The notes below the pieces were generated by a model. The model saw nothing but the letters and a program-made list of their open reading frames with translations. It was not told where the DNA came from and searched no databases. From Desulfovibrio subterraneus (GTDB lineage: Bacteria; Desulfobacterota; Desulfovibrionia; Desulfovibrionales; Desulfovibrionaceae): a DNA stretch of 64,000 nt. The position numbers were made by a program, and so were the translations under genes. Positions 16,173 through 24,986 of the stretch are shown in pieces. The first letter of the stretch is position 1. Each line of letters begins with the position of its first letter. Location of the stretch: contig NZ_BLVO01000013.1 of NCBI RefSeq assembly GCF_013340285.1, forward strand, positions 975,574 to 1,039,573, written 5' to 3'.

Positions 16173-16925
16173 TTATGCAAGCACTATGCGGCTGAAGCTA
16201 TCAGCCTGCAAAGAAGCGCCTCCTACCAGAACTCCATTGACATTGTCAAGGCTTACGATTTCCGAAGCGTTGTCCGGCTTCACGCTGCCACCATATAAAA
16301 TGGGCATCTGTGCCCCCGTGGCTGGGAACATGGCAACAAGCTTTTCACGCACAATGGCATGGGCTTCAAGGATTTCCTTGGGGCCTGCCACCTTGCCCGT
16401 GCCGATGGCCCAGACGGGCTCGTAGGCAATGGCAATGACTTCGGGAGAAATATCCGCTGGCACATCCTTGAGCCCGGTTTCAAGCTGGGTATGAATGATT
16501 GCCGTCAGCTTGCCCGCTTCGCGCTCTTCAAGCTTCTCGCCAATACAAAGACATACCTTGAGCCCCTTGGCAAGGCTGTAGGCTGTTTTCTGTCCTACAA
16601 AGGTGTTGGATTCGCCAAGCACATGGCGACGTTCGGAATGGCCGGTCAGCACCCAGTTGCAGCCGCAGGCGGCAAGCATGGCCGGAGAAATTTCTCCGGT
16701 AAAGGCGCCTTCGTCAGCCGGATACACATCCTGCCCGCCCACATTGAATCCTGCAGCGCCCTTCACAGCCTCAACGGTGCCGTGCAGTGCGGTAAAAGGA
16801 GGAAAAATGAGCACTTCACGATCCTGCGGCAATGAACCTACTTTATCCACCAGTGCGCGCGCAGTCTCCCTCGCCTCGTCAGCGGTCTTGTACATCTTCC
16901 AGTTGGCGGCCATCAGTTTCTTCAT
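16173..16925 (-). CDS. tpiA: triosephosphate isomerase
   Basis: 250 aa. The catalytic lysine is in N-W-K-M-Y (near 10), the histidine in T-G-H-S-E-R-R (near 97) and the glutamate in A-Y-E-P-V-W-A-I-G-T-G (near 169), followed by the Y-G-G-S-V and G-G-A-S-L phosphate loops. It interconverts dihydroxyacetone phosphate and glyceraldehyde 3-phosphate. Start supported by GGAGACGACGG just upstream. Confidence 0.97.
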   Translation of the reverse strand: MKKLMAANWKMYKTADEARETARALVDKVGSLPQDREVLIFPPFTALHGTVEAVKGAAGFNVGGQDVYPADEGAFTGEISPAMLAACGCNWVLTGHSERRHVLGESNTFVGQKTAYSLAKGLKVCLCIGEKLEEREAGKLTAIIHTQLETGLKDVPADISPEVIAIAYEPVWAIGTGKVAGPKEILEAHAIVREKLVAMFPATGAQMPILYGGSVKPDNASEIVSLDNVNGVLVGGASLQADSFSRIVLA

Positions 16926-17018
16926 TTCCGTCGTCTCCTTCAGTTATCTGCAAGCATTGTGTGCAATTCAACTATAGTATGCGAAAGAATGCCGGACACG
17001 CAATGATTCATGCGTCCG

Positions 17019-17651
17019 TCATGCCGATGCGGCATCTTCCTGCAGGCTTTTGGTGTAAACAAGAGCGTCTTCGTTGGTATCCGTATAATAGTGCCTGCGC
17101 ACGCCGCACTGCACATAGCCGTAACTTTCGTACAGGGCAATGGCTGCGGCATTCGAGCGGCGAACCTCCAGCACGGAAGTCTCTATGCCCATCTTCACGC
17201 CGATCTGCAACATGAGACCGAGAAGCCGCTTGCCAAGCCCCTGCCTGCGGTGATCGGGATGCGTGGCAATGTTCAGGATTTCCAGTTCGTACGGGGTATG
17301 GTATACGGCCACGTACGCGACAAGAGCACCATTCTGCCGCAGGCCGAATATGGAAAATACATGCTGCTCGAAGGCAAGACGAAATTGCTTTTCCTGCCAG
17401 GGCATGGAAAAACAGCGCTTTTCCAGTTCGGCGACTTCGGTTATATGCTCCGGCCCGAGCTTGAAGAAGTCCGCATTCTGCGCGGAAACAGCTGCGGCTG
17501 CGGTCTTCGGGTCACCGGCCTGCTCGCGAGCCTGTACATTGACCTGAACTTTGGCCTGATTATTACCCTGACCATCAGCCAGTTCATCAGCGTGTTCCCC
17601 GGCGGAAGAAACCGGCCCGCCCTGCTCCTTCGGCAATGTGGTATCTGACAT
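17019..17651 (-). CDS. rimI: ribosomal-protein-alanine N-acetyltransferase with N-terminal extension
   Basis: 210 aa. The GNAT domain spans about residues 62-205 with the acetyl-CoA loop R-R-Q-G-L-G-K-R-L and the RimI features C-F-S-M-P-W, L-E-V-R-R-S-N-A-A-A-I-A-L-Y and Y-Y-T-D-T-N-E-D-A. RimI acetylates the N-terminal alanine of S18. The first ~60 residues (Q-, A- and E-rich, low complexity) are not part of the family and no ribosome binding site is evident at the ATG, so translation may start further in. It is divergent from the Nudix gene with only about 50 bases between them. Confidence 0.85.
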   Translation of the reverse strand: MSDTTLPKEQGGPVSSAGEHADELADGQGNNQAKVQVNVQAREQAGDPKTAAAAVSAQNADFFKLGPEHITEVAELEKRCFSMPWQEKQFRLAFEQHVFSIFGLRQNGALVAYVAVYHTPYELEILNIATHPDHRRQGLGKRLLGLMLQIGVKMGIETSVLEVRRSNAAAIALYESYGYVQCGVRRHYYTDTNEDALVYTKSLQEDAASA

Positions 17652-17704
17652 ATTACCAACGCGGGTTCAGCGGCTGCGCACAGCACAACCCGACCCAGTT
17701 AAAC

Positions 17705-18343
17705 ATGATTGAAACTATTTATCAGCAACTCATAGAAGACATTACCGAATTCGTGGAAGTTGTCGACGAAAACGACAAGCCTTTCATGGTCATGCCTGTT
17801 AATGACGTGCACACCCAGCCCCTTCGGCACCGGGTGGTACTCACACTGCTGTATGACGATGGCGGACGGCTCTATCTGCAACGCCGTGCAAAAACCAAAA
17901 AGCTGTATCCCGGCCGTTGGGACCTATCATCCACCGGCCACGTGAAAGCCGGGGAATCGCGTGAACATGCGGCTCTTCGCGAGCTGAACGAGGAGCTGCG
18001 AGTCTTTCCCGGCAAGGTCAATCTGCTTGCGCAGATACCGGCCACTCCGGAAACGGACTTTGCCGTCATATCCCTGTTCTCTGCCCGGGTTGGGGGAGAC
18101 AAGCCCTGCCCCAACCCTGAAGAAGTGGCCGAAGGCCTGTTTCTGGATCAGGAAGAGTTCGCCGCCATGTACGAAGGCTTTCGCGAATTGCTCACCCCTG
18201 CGGTCATCTGGGCTGCCGAAAACGGCCATCTCTTTTCTGACCTTCCCGATATCGGCGATCCCGCCGAACTGACTGATGACGAATTGGCGGATGTCGAAAT
18301 AGATGAAGATTCATCAGAAGACGATTTGCCTGATGACAATTGA
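17705..18343 (+). CDS. Nudix hydrolase
   Basis: 212 aa from the ATG at 17705 (M-I-E-T-I-Y-Q-Q-L). The complete Nudix box is G-H-V-K-A-G-E-S-R-E-H-A-A-L-R-E-L-N-E-E-L (about residues 79-99), with the metal-binding E-x2-E-E pattern. The region around it (L-Q-R-R-A-K-T-K-K-L-Y-P-G-R-W-D) resembles the IPP-isomerase-like YfcD branch. The C-terminus is a highly acidic tail (D-E-D-S-S-E-D-D-L-P-D-D-N). The substrate is unknown. The longer frame starting at 17636 overlaps the divergent rimI start and is less likely. Confidence 0.83.
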   Translation: MIETIYQQLIEDITEFVEVVDENDKPFMVMPVNDVHTQPLRHRVVLTLLYDDGGRLYLQRRAKTKKLYPGRWDLSSTGHVKAGESREHAALRELNEELRVFPGKVNLLAQIPATPETDFAVISLFSARVGGDKPCPNPEEVAEGLFLDQEEFAAMYEGFRELLTPAVIWAAENGHLFSDLPDIGDPAELTDDELADVEIDEDSSEDDLPDDN

Positions 18344-18474
18344 TCTGATGACGAACTGAATCCTGACAGCTGCTGACTCAAGCGACCCGACAGTCAGCCG
18401 ATACAGAATCTGCCAGCAGATGAGACACCATCTGCCACCGTCCCTGCCATACTCCTCTTATGAAAAATCCCTGA

Positions 18475-19266
18475 TCAGTCTTTCTTCAGTAAGGTAAACA
18501 TGGTGTCGTGCAGGCTGCCGTTGGTCGCAAGCACCCCACGGGAATACAACTCGAAAGGCAGATTGGTATCCAGCTGGGTGACCCGGCCGCCCGCCTCTTC
18601 CACCAGCAGCCAGCCTGCAGAGGTATCCCACGGGCGAAGGCCTATTTCGTAAAAGGCATCATATCTTCCGGCTGCCACAAAGGCAAAATCAAGGGCAGCG
18701 GCACCACAGCGGCGAACACCACGCGTTGTCACCAAAGTCTTGGACAGCCAGTGCAGAATTTCTTCAACATTCTCGCAGATGCTGTAGGGAAACCCCGTGG
18801 AAACCAGTGCGTGCTCAAGGTTGTCCGTAGCCGTTACCTGCATGGGCCGGCCATTCACTGCGGACCCGTGCCCTCTGGCCGCGGTGAAGCATTCGTTCAG
18901 AATGGGCGCATTCACAATACCCGCCACCATCCTGCCCTTGTGCCACAGCCCTACTGATGAAGCCACAAAGGGTATCTGGTGGGCAAAGTTCGTGGTTCCG
19001 TCCACAGGGTCGATAATCCACGCAAGATCGCTCAGCTGGGCATTTCCGGCGCTTTCTTCCGCCAGAAAGGTCGCCTCGGGCAAAATGGAATGCAGGCGGC
19101 GCTTCAGGTCTTCTTCCACTGCCACATCCGTCTCCGTCACCAGATCAATGCGGCCTTTAAGGGTAACCTTGCGGGGCTTGTACCAGCTGTCCTGAATAAT
19201 GCTGCCGGATTCCTTCACGGCGGCTGTCGCTGCCTCGAGAATAGAGGCGTATGCTGCTGTATCCAT
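18475..19266 (-). CDS. suhB: inositol-1-monophosphatase family protein (SuhB-like)
   Basis: 263 aa from the second of two adjacent ATGs (AAAGGAG six bases upstream). Family motifs: E-E-S in L-A-E-E-S-A-G, W-I-I-D-P-V-D-G-T-T-N-F (metal-binding aspartates) and W-D-T-S-A-G-W-L-L-V-E-E-A-G-G near the C-terminus. The enzyme removes phosphate from inositol monophosphate or related sugars, and SuhB homologues also bind RNA polymerase. It lies downstream of mreB but is separated from it by a terminator. Confidence 0.9.
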   Translation of the reverse strand: MDTAAYASILEAATAAVKESGSIIQDSWYKPRKVTLKGRIDLVTETDVAVEEDLKRRLHSILPEATFLAEESAGNAQLSDLAWIIDPVDGTTNFAHQIPFVASSVGLWHKGRMVAGIVNAPILNECFTAARGHGSAVNGRPMQVTATDNLEHALVSTGFPYSICENVEEILHWLSKTLVTTRGVRRCGAAALDFAFVAAGRYDAFYEIGLRPWDTSAGWLLVEEAGGRVTQLDTNLPFELYSRGVLATNGSLHDTMFTLLKKD

Positions 19267-19292
19267 CATGCACTCCTTTACCCTTTCACAAC

Positions 19293-19314
19293 AAAAAAGC
19301 GGCCCGAAGGCCGC
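19293..19314 (-). terminator. intrinsic terminator after mreB
   Basis: On the minus strand GCGGCC-TTCG-GGCCGC is followed by TTTTTTG, a textbook UUCG-looped terminator 22 bases after the mreB stop and about 27 bases before the suhB start. suhB therefore depends on readthrough or on a promoter overlapping this hairpin. Confidence 0.92.
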
Positions 19315-19335
19315 CATTCTGTCGAAGGGGCAAGT

Positions 19336-20358
19336 CTAGTTGATATACACCTTGCTGTAGAACTTGCGATCATCAAGGGTGCGGCCGGTACCGCGAACCA
19401 CCGTGGTGAGGGGATCATCGTCGATGACGACCTTGAGGCTGGTCTCCTTGGTGATGAGCGTGTTGAGTCCTTTCAGCAGCGCTCCGCCACCGGCAAGCAG
19501 CAGGCCGTTGTCGGCAATATCGCCTGCAAGTTCCGGCGGGGTCTTTTCAAGGGACTTGCGCACGGCCATGACAATGGCCTTTACGGGATCGGCAAGGGCT
19601 TCGCGTACGTGTCCGTCAGTCACCAGTACGGACTTGGGGGTGCCGCTGACCATATCCTTGCCCGAAACGTCCATGGAGAGCGTTTCCGGCAGCGGATGGG
19701 CGGAACCGATTCTGATCTTGATGCGCTCGGCCATGTTTTCGCCGATGAGCAGCTTGAACTCTTCCTGAAAATATCTCTGCACGGCACTGTTCATGGCGTC
19801 GCCGGCCACACGCACGGATTCGGCATAGGCGATGGCAGAAAGGGATATGACAGCCACTTCGGTAGTACCGCCGCCGATATCCACCACCATGTTGCCGAGG
19901 GGCTGATGAATGGCCATGTTGGCACCTATGGCCGCGGCCATGGGCTCTTCCACAAGGCGCACATCGCGTGCTCCTGCCTGCTGGGCGGATTCGATTACGG
20001 CTCGTTTTTCAACCTGCGTAATGCCGGTGGGCACACAGATGACGATGTTCGGCTTGGCAAGGGAGAAACCGGTAATCACCTTCTTGATGAAAAAAGCGAT
20101 CATCTGTTTGGTGACTTCAAAGTCGGCGATAACACCGTCTTTCATGGGGCGGATGGCGCGGATGCGCTGAGGGGTACGACCGAGAAATTCTTTAGCTTCC
20201 TTGCCTACGGCAAGCACTGTGTTCCGGTCGTTATCAATGGCTACAACGGAAGGTTCATTAAGCACAATTCCGTCGCTTTTGGTGTATAAAAGGGTATTCG
20301 CGGTGCCAAGGTCCATGGCAAGATCCTTGCCGAACAGTCCTAACAATTTGCCGAACAT
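19336..20358 (-). CDS. mreB: rod-shape-determining actin-like protein MreB
   Basis: 340 aa. Phosphate-1 motif D-L-G-T-A-N-T near residue 17, phosphate-2 V-D-I-G-G-G-T-T-E-V-A, the connecting motif and the adenosine loop L-L-A-G-G-G-A-L-L-K-G match MreB throughout. MreB filaments direct cell-wall elongation at the membrane. mreC and mreD are not next to it; downstream is a terminator and suhB. Its ATG follows directly on the TAA of the upstream GAF gene, so the two are translationally coupled. Confidence 0.95.
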   Translation of the reverse strand: MFGKLLGLFGKDLAMDLGTANTLLYTKSDGIVLNEPSVVAIDNDRNTVLAVGKEAKEFLGRTPQRIRAIRPMKDGVIADFEVTKQMIAFFIKKVITGFSLAKPNIVICVPTGITQVEKRAVIESAQQAGARDVRLVEEPMAAAIGANMAIHQPLGNMVVDIGGGTTEVAVISLSAIAYAESVRVAGDAMNSAVQRYFQEEFKLLIGENMAERIKIRIGSAHPLPETLSMDVSGKDMVSGTPKSVLVTDGHVREALADPVKAIVMAVRKSLEKTPPELAGDIADNGLLLAGGGALLKGLNTLITKETSLKVVIDDDPLTTVVRGTGRTLDDRKFYSKVYIN

Positions 20359-21417
20359 TTAGGCACTCTCTTCTTGGGTCGAAGTGGAAAAATCAAATTC
20401 AAGTTCCTCAGACTGCTCTGTTTTTTCTGCTGCAGCCTGCTGCAATTGATGTAATTGCTGTGCAGCCTCGTGCAACCGACTCCGTAAATACAGGTTTTCT
20501 AGAAATAATGCCAGATGTTCAGAAGCCATCTGACAGAAAACCTTGAGCTCCTCAGGAATTTCCTTTGGATTTTCGCTCGCAAACACAAGCACACCGCGGG
20601 TTATGCGCCCGATTGTCAGCGGCAGACAAATAACGCTTTGAAAACCGGGATGCGCTGCCAGCTTGCCATACAACGGCGAAGACTGTGTGCCGGAGTCGGA
20701 CCCGCCCATGAACACAGGCTTGCCGTTTCTGAATACCCAGCCCACAAGCCCGGTGCCGTAGGGAATGGCCTGTGCCTCGCCCTGTACAATCGGCTGTGTT
20801 TCGTCCTCGATATAATAGTTCTGACCGGCCTCGTCACGCGAGGCGAAACTACAGTAGGAAAAGCCCGAGGTCTCGGCCATGATGCCGAGATACTGCTCAA
20901 GGAACTTGGACCAGTTCTTATGTCGCTTGCGCAGGCCATAAATCAACTGCAGGCAGCTGTAATACTTTCCCAGATTTACCTGTTCCGCCGCAAGGCAGGA
21001 ACTGGACTGCACTTCGTAGACAAGATCGGCAAACAGCTGAAGGATTTTCTGGTCTTTGTTGGAAAAGGAATACTGGCGTTTGCTGTCCAGACAGAGCGCC
21101 CCGGTTCCGTTCTTCAGGGAAACGCCCATGAAGGCCTTGATCTTGGTTTCCTCGTTATTCGAGTAGTACCCCAGATGATACTGGCGCGTATCAAAGTCGT
21201 TAACCAGCATCGGCCCCTGGTTGCTCAGAATCCATCCGACAAGCCCTTTGCCCGGAACAAAATGGGCTCCCTTGTTCACAAGGTCGCCAAGACTGAAGCT
21301 GCCCGCAACGGCAAACTCTCTTCCGGAGTTGTCGGGCATTATCAATACAGCTGAATACGCATCAAAAACGCTGCAGATTATTCCGAGGATGCGCTCATAG
21401 CAGGACTTGGTATTCAT
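20359..21417 (-). CDS. tandem GAF-domain protein encoded directly upstream of mreB
   Basis: 352 aa, soluble. Two GAF-like modules (about 5-145 and 165-310); both show the G-L-V-G-W-I/V-x-x-x-G-x-P-x-x-x pattern (G-K-G-L-V-G-W-I-L-S-N-Q-G-P and G-T-G-L-V-G-W-V-F-R-N-G-K-P). The C-terminal ~40 residues form a glutamine- and leucine-rich coiled coil (L-H-E-A-A-Q-Q-L-H-Q-L-Q-Q-A-A). No kinase, cyclase or DNA-binding output is present. The gene ends in TAA immediately followed by the mreB ATG, implying coordinated production. GAF domains bind small ligands such as cyclic nucleotides; the ligand and role here are unknown. Confidence 0.8.
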   Translation of the reverse strand: MNTKSCYERILGIICSVFDAYSAVLIMPDNSGREFAVAGSFSLGDLVNKGAHFVPGKGLVGWILSNQGPMLVNDFDTRQYHLGYYSNNEETKIKAFMGVSLKNGTGALCLDSKRQYSFSNKDQKILQLFADLVYEVQSSSCLAAEQVNLGKYYSCLQLIYGLRKRHKNWSKFLEQYLGIMAETSGFSYCSFASRDEAGQNYYIEDETQPIVQGEAQAIPYGTGLVGWVFRNGKPVFMGGSDSGTQSSPLYGKLAAHPGFQSVICLPLTIGRITRGVLVFASENPKEIPEELKVFCQMASEHLALFLENLYLRSRLHEAAQQLHQLQQAAAEKTEQSEELEFDFSTSTQEESA

Positions 21418-21841
21418 TAAAATATACCTGCCGGATCACATGAAACCGGCTATGCTTAGCATGCTTTATCTATGACCGGGAGCTTTCCGCAATCCTGAGA
21501 CGCAGGATAACAGATTTCACCAGCTCTTCCGCAGTATATCCCGCATGATAACAGTGGGCGGGGAAGCGCCACAACCATGAAAAGAAGGAAGACTGGACGA
21601 AGAACAGGTCAACAGGGCTCCCAATTGTTAATATTAGTATAGTAATCCTGCGGTTGTTTCAATCTCCCCGAACCTCCAGCCGAAACAGGGCACCACTCTA
21701 CCACAGTTAATATCATGAAATTATTTAGTAATTTTTTGTAAAACTGCCCCACAATCCGGAGCCTTCATTTTTCATGAAATGGTAGAAATTTTTTAGATAA
21801 TACAATATGATGCTTTGAAAGGTAAGCAGGACGCCACGTCC
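21418..21841. other. 424-base intergenic region between divergent GAF and unknown-protein genes
   Basis: No convincing gene. The part nearest the GAF gene is moderately GC-rich and the half nearest the plus-strand gene is AT-rich (for example 21719-21812), as expected for divergent promoters. A minus-strand frame at about 21474-21650 ends in a protein-like tail (T-A-E-E-L-V-K-S-V-I-L-R-L-R-I-A-E-S) but lacks a usable start; it could be a decayed gene end. Confidence 0.5.
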
Positions 21842-23617
21842 ATGGCGCACACACCTCATCACTTCATGCCTCCACAGGATTTGAGCTTCATGAGTTTCGA
21901 CTGGAAAAAGGCGTTTTCGCAATGTGGCATCCCCTGGGACACCCACAATACCTTTGCTGCGCCCATAAATCTGACATCACTCATAGAGCTGAAAGAATTT
22001 CTGGATATTGTCCACACCAAGTTCTGCCTTCTCAAGCCCTTCTGCGAGAATGAGGACTATCCCATAGTTGACAACAGGGAACTGCTGCCCTCGTTTGAAT
22101 CGGACATGTGGGAGTACAAGAATCTTCCCGGCTTCTCACTTGTCGCCTTTGACAGGCAGATCAACTATTTCTCCGAGATTTTCCAGTTCGACATCCTGCA
22201 TTCCCTTATGGACGAAACTGCCACAGCAGAAGGCAAGTCATGCCCGCTTGAGCAAACTGTTATATCACAAAACGTTCAGGCCATGCAGAACCGCATGCCC
22301 AAAAAGATTCAGGATACGTTCAAGCAACGCTTCATGAAATATGACGTATCCGTCCTTGACCATTACCCCCAGTTGCTCCCCTTCATCCTAGAAATGGACA
22401 GGGCGCAGGTGATGGCGCTTGATTCGTTCGGCAACTATTACCTTTCTGGCATCTACGCCTCCTTCCCCTCCGAACTGGATGCGGAAATCAAGCGGTTCGG
22501 CATGCGCGCTGGCAAATTTTCCATTGGCGACAACGAAAAATACGAACGTAACCGCCTGTTCGTCTATCAGTACCTGATGGAGCTTTACGGCTTTCCCATT
22601 GTTTCGGAGCGCAGAACGTCCAGTGCCCTGTTTGCTCGCCGCCTGCATAAAATGGGCGAACGCTTCCTCATCAGGGTGCTCGGTCAGAGCGACCGCACCC
22701 TGACAACGCTCTATACTCCCCCTAAGCGCAAGCATTACCCGCTGGTTGAAAAAATTGCGCTGGTGAAGGTGCACGACGACCAGACAGAGGTTATCCGGCG
22801 TCTGGAAGAAGGCGGCTTCTTCGTGGACGAAAAAAAACGCATTGTCATTTTGCGCGTGACCTACGCACAGCACAAATTCAACCCGGACAACGTGCGGCAG
22901 GAACGCGCCCTTTCCGTGATGATGCAGGAGGTTATCCACCCCCTTACCGGAAGGGTCATCGATGATCTCAACATCATCAAGGACACGACCAACATGTTCC
23001 TTCGCCTCAACGACATTGTCCGGGGCGAACACATGGGGCGCATCACTTACAAGCGTAATGAAATTGTCGAAAACACGGATACGGACGAGAAGCGGCTCAA
23101 ATTCCTCTACGCATGGCTCTCAAAGCACCAGCGCAGAATTATCGGCTATTCCGACGAATTTTTCGGCAACGTGGTCAAGGTTCTGGATGGCTACCTGCTC
23201 TCGCCAGACAACTACGAGGCGTTCGGGAACCTGAACGAACTGTATCAGGAAGTATGGACACGCTACAGCTTTATCCAGCAGGCCCGTAAAATCAAAGTGC
23301 TTGAAGACCTGCGCACACGCGAATTCAAGGGCGAACGTATCAGCTACGGCACCATGCTGACCGAAGCGGCAACCCTGCTCCACGGTCTCAAGTTCGAAAT
23401 CGTAAGCTACTTTGATGAACTGGTTGCCAGCGTTATCTCCATTGCCGAATCCATTCTCAATGACCGCTACCTGACCCGCAATTACATTGAAAAAAGGGAT
23501 GACCAGCTCACGCCCTACGGTATGGAGATGAAAAAACAGTACAGAAAACTCGTCTCCCTACTTGACGAATTCAAAGCAATCCGCAAATCTCGTCGCGAGT
23601 TCAGTCAGAATCGCTAA
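21842..23617 (+). CDS. conserved-looking 591-aa protein of unknown function
   Basis: 591 aa from the ATG at 21842 (M-A-H-T-P-H-H-F); a TTG at 21815 is an alternative start. No signal peptide and no membrane helix are apparent, so it is probably cytoplasmic. The sequence is charged and aromatic-rich with evenly spread helices, and a basic end (R-K-S-R-R-E-F-S-Q-N-R). I see no Walker, zinc, HTH or catalytic signature. Codon use and GC match the neighbours, so it looks native rather than acquired. It stands 72 bases ahead of gcvT on the same strand but gcvT has its own strong ribosome binding site. No function assigned. Confidence 0.75.
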   Translation: MAHTPHHFMPPQDLSFMSFDWKKAFSQCGIPWDTHNTFAAPINLTSLIELKEFLDIVHTKFCLLKPFCENEDYPIVDNRELLPSFESDMWEYKNLPGFSLVAFDRQINYFSEIFQFDILHSLMDETATAEGKSCPLEQTVISQNVQAMQNRMPKKIQDTFKQRFMKYDVSVLDHYPQLLPFILEMDRAQVMALDSFGNYYLSGIYASFPSELDAEIKRFGMRAGKFSIGDNEKYERNRLFVYQYLMELYGFPIVSERRTSSALFARRLHKMGERFLIRVLGQSDRTLTTLYTPPKRKHYPLVEKIALVKVHDDQTEVIRRLEEGGFFVDEKKRIVILRVTYAQHKFNPDNVRQERALSVMMQEVIHPLTGRVIDDLNIIKDTTNMFLRLNDIVRGEHMGRITYKRNEIVENTDTDEKRLKFLYAWLSKHQRRIIGYSDEFFGNVVKVLDGYLLSPDNYEAFGNLNELYQEVWTRYSFIQQARKIKVLEDLRTREFKGERISYGTMLTEAATLLHGLKFEIVSYFDELVASVISIAESILNDRYLTRNYIEKRDDQLTPYGMEMKKQYRKLVSLLDEFKAIRKSRREFSQNR

Positions 23618-23689
23618 TATGGCCGTGTGATTCTGAAGGAACCAGCAACCACACCACAACATCCACCATCAACCGCTCAGGAGGACGCC

Positions 23690-24787
23690 TTGTCTGACCT
23701 GCTCCAAACTCCGTTAACGTCGTGGCACAAGGCTCAGGGCGCCAAAATGGCCCCTTTTGCCGGCTGGGATATGCCCATACAATACAAGGGCATCATCGTG
23801 GAGCACAATCACACCCGTGAGCATGCCTCCATCTTCGATATCTGCCACATGGGTGAATTCACGCTCAAGGGTGCAGGTGCAAAGGACGCCCTTTCCAAGA
23901 TCGTCACCCACAATCTGGACACGCTCGGCACCGGCAAATGCCGATACGGTTTTCTGCTGAACGAAGAAGGCTGCATCCTTGACGACCTCATCGTCTATTG
24001 CATGGGAGAAGACGACTACATGCTGGTGGTCAACGGCGCCTGTACCGAATCCGACTTCGCATGGATAGCCCGCCACCTGCCCGCCTCGCTCGCCTTTACC
24101 GATATTTCCTCCCAGACCGCCAAGATCGACCTGCAGGGTCCCGATGCCTACGATGTGCTTGAGGCCGTCATGGGTTCCGGTTTCCGCTCTCTCAAGTATT
24201 TCTGCCATGTGACGGCCGAGTTCAACGGCGACACCATCATCATCAGCCGCACCGGCTACACCGGCGAACTGGGCTATGAATTCTATCTGCCCGCCTACAA
24301 TGCCGCAGCCCTGTGGGATAAGCTCAATGCCGACTCCCGCGTAGAACCTGCGGGCCTTGGCGCACGCGACACTCTGCGCCTTGAAGTCGGCCTGCCCCTC
24401 TACGGCCAGGACCTTGACACCAAGCACAACCCCACCGAAGCCGGAATGGGCTGGCTGCTCAAGTCGCCTGCCGCATACATCGGCAAGGGCAAGGATGCGG
24501 AAGTTCGCGAAATGCTCATTCCTCTCACCATCCCCGGCCGCAGGGCCGCACGTCACAACGACGTTGTCTGCCTGCCCGACTCGAAGGGCGGCAAGGAAGT
24601 GGGCATTGTCACCAGCGGCTCCTTCTGCCCCTCTGTGGGTAATTCCGTGGCCCTTGCTTACGTGGCCAAGGAATACGCCGAAGAAACGGACTTTGTCGTC
24701 AAGACCGCCCGTGCAGGGCTGGAAGCAACCCGGTCCGAACTGCCCTTCTTCAAGGGCGGCACGGCCCGCAAGAAGCTTGAAGACTAA
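23690..24787 (+). CDS. gcvT: glycine cleavage system aminomethyltransferase (T protein)
   Basis: 365 aa from a TTG at 23690 preceded by AGGAGG at ideal spacing. The open frame extends further upstream but homology starts at T-P-L-T-S-W-H-K-A-Q-G-A-K-M-A-P-F-A-G-W-D-M-P. Folate-binding features include Y-T-G-E-L-G-Y-E-F-Y and G-L-G-A-R-D-T-L-R-L-E. GcvT transfers the aminomethyl group from the lipoylated H protein to tetrahydrofolate. The H and P genes are not in the window. A terminator follows. Confidence 0.93.
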   Translation: MSDLLQTPLTSWHKAQGAKMAPFAGWDMPIQYKGIIVEHNHTREHASIFDICHMGEFTLKGAGAKDALSKIVTHNLDTLGTGKCRYGFLLNEEGCILDDLIVYCMGEDDYMLVVNGACTESDFAWIARHLPASLAFTDISSQTAKIDLQGPDAYDVLEAVMGSGFRSLKYFCHVTAEFNGDTIIISRTGYTGELGYEFYLPAYNAAALWDKLNADSRVEPAGLGARDTLRLEVGLPLYGQDLDTKHNPTEAGMGWLLKSPAAYIGKGKDAEVREMLIPLTIPGRRAARHNDVVCLPDSKGGKEVGIVTSGSFCPSVGNSVALAYVAKEYAEETDFVVKTARAGLEATRSELPFFKGGTARKKLED

Positions 24788-24816
24788 CCGGCTCGCCTGT
24801 TTCTCCATGCTTGTTC

Positions 24817-24843
24817 AAGGGGTGGCTTTGGCCGCCCCTTTTT
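24817..24843 (+). terminator. intrinsic terminator after gcvT
   Basis: AAGGGGTGGC and GCCGCCCCTT form a ten-pair stem (one T-G pair) with a TTTG loop, followed by TTT. It lies 30 bases after the gcvT stop. Confidence 0.82.
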
Positions 24844-24986
24844 GCTGCGATCTGTCGTCCATTTTGTAAGGGGAACCGGACGCATTGGTGTTGGCAGACC
24901 GCCCCATGCCTGTTAAGAATGCGCAATAGAGTTACCGACCTTACGTATCGCGCCACAGTACTTTACCCATTCCGGAGTCTTGATTC

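Noticed and set aside
21474-21650. Protein-like minus-strand frame upstream of the GAF gene
   Set aside because: No ATG, GTG or TTG start with a ribosome binding site; at most a decayed remnant, so only mentioned with the intergenic region.
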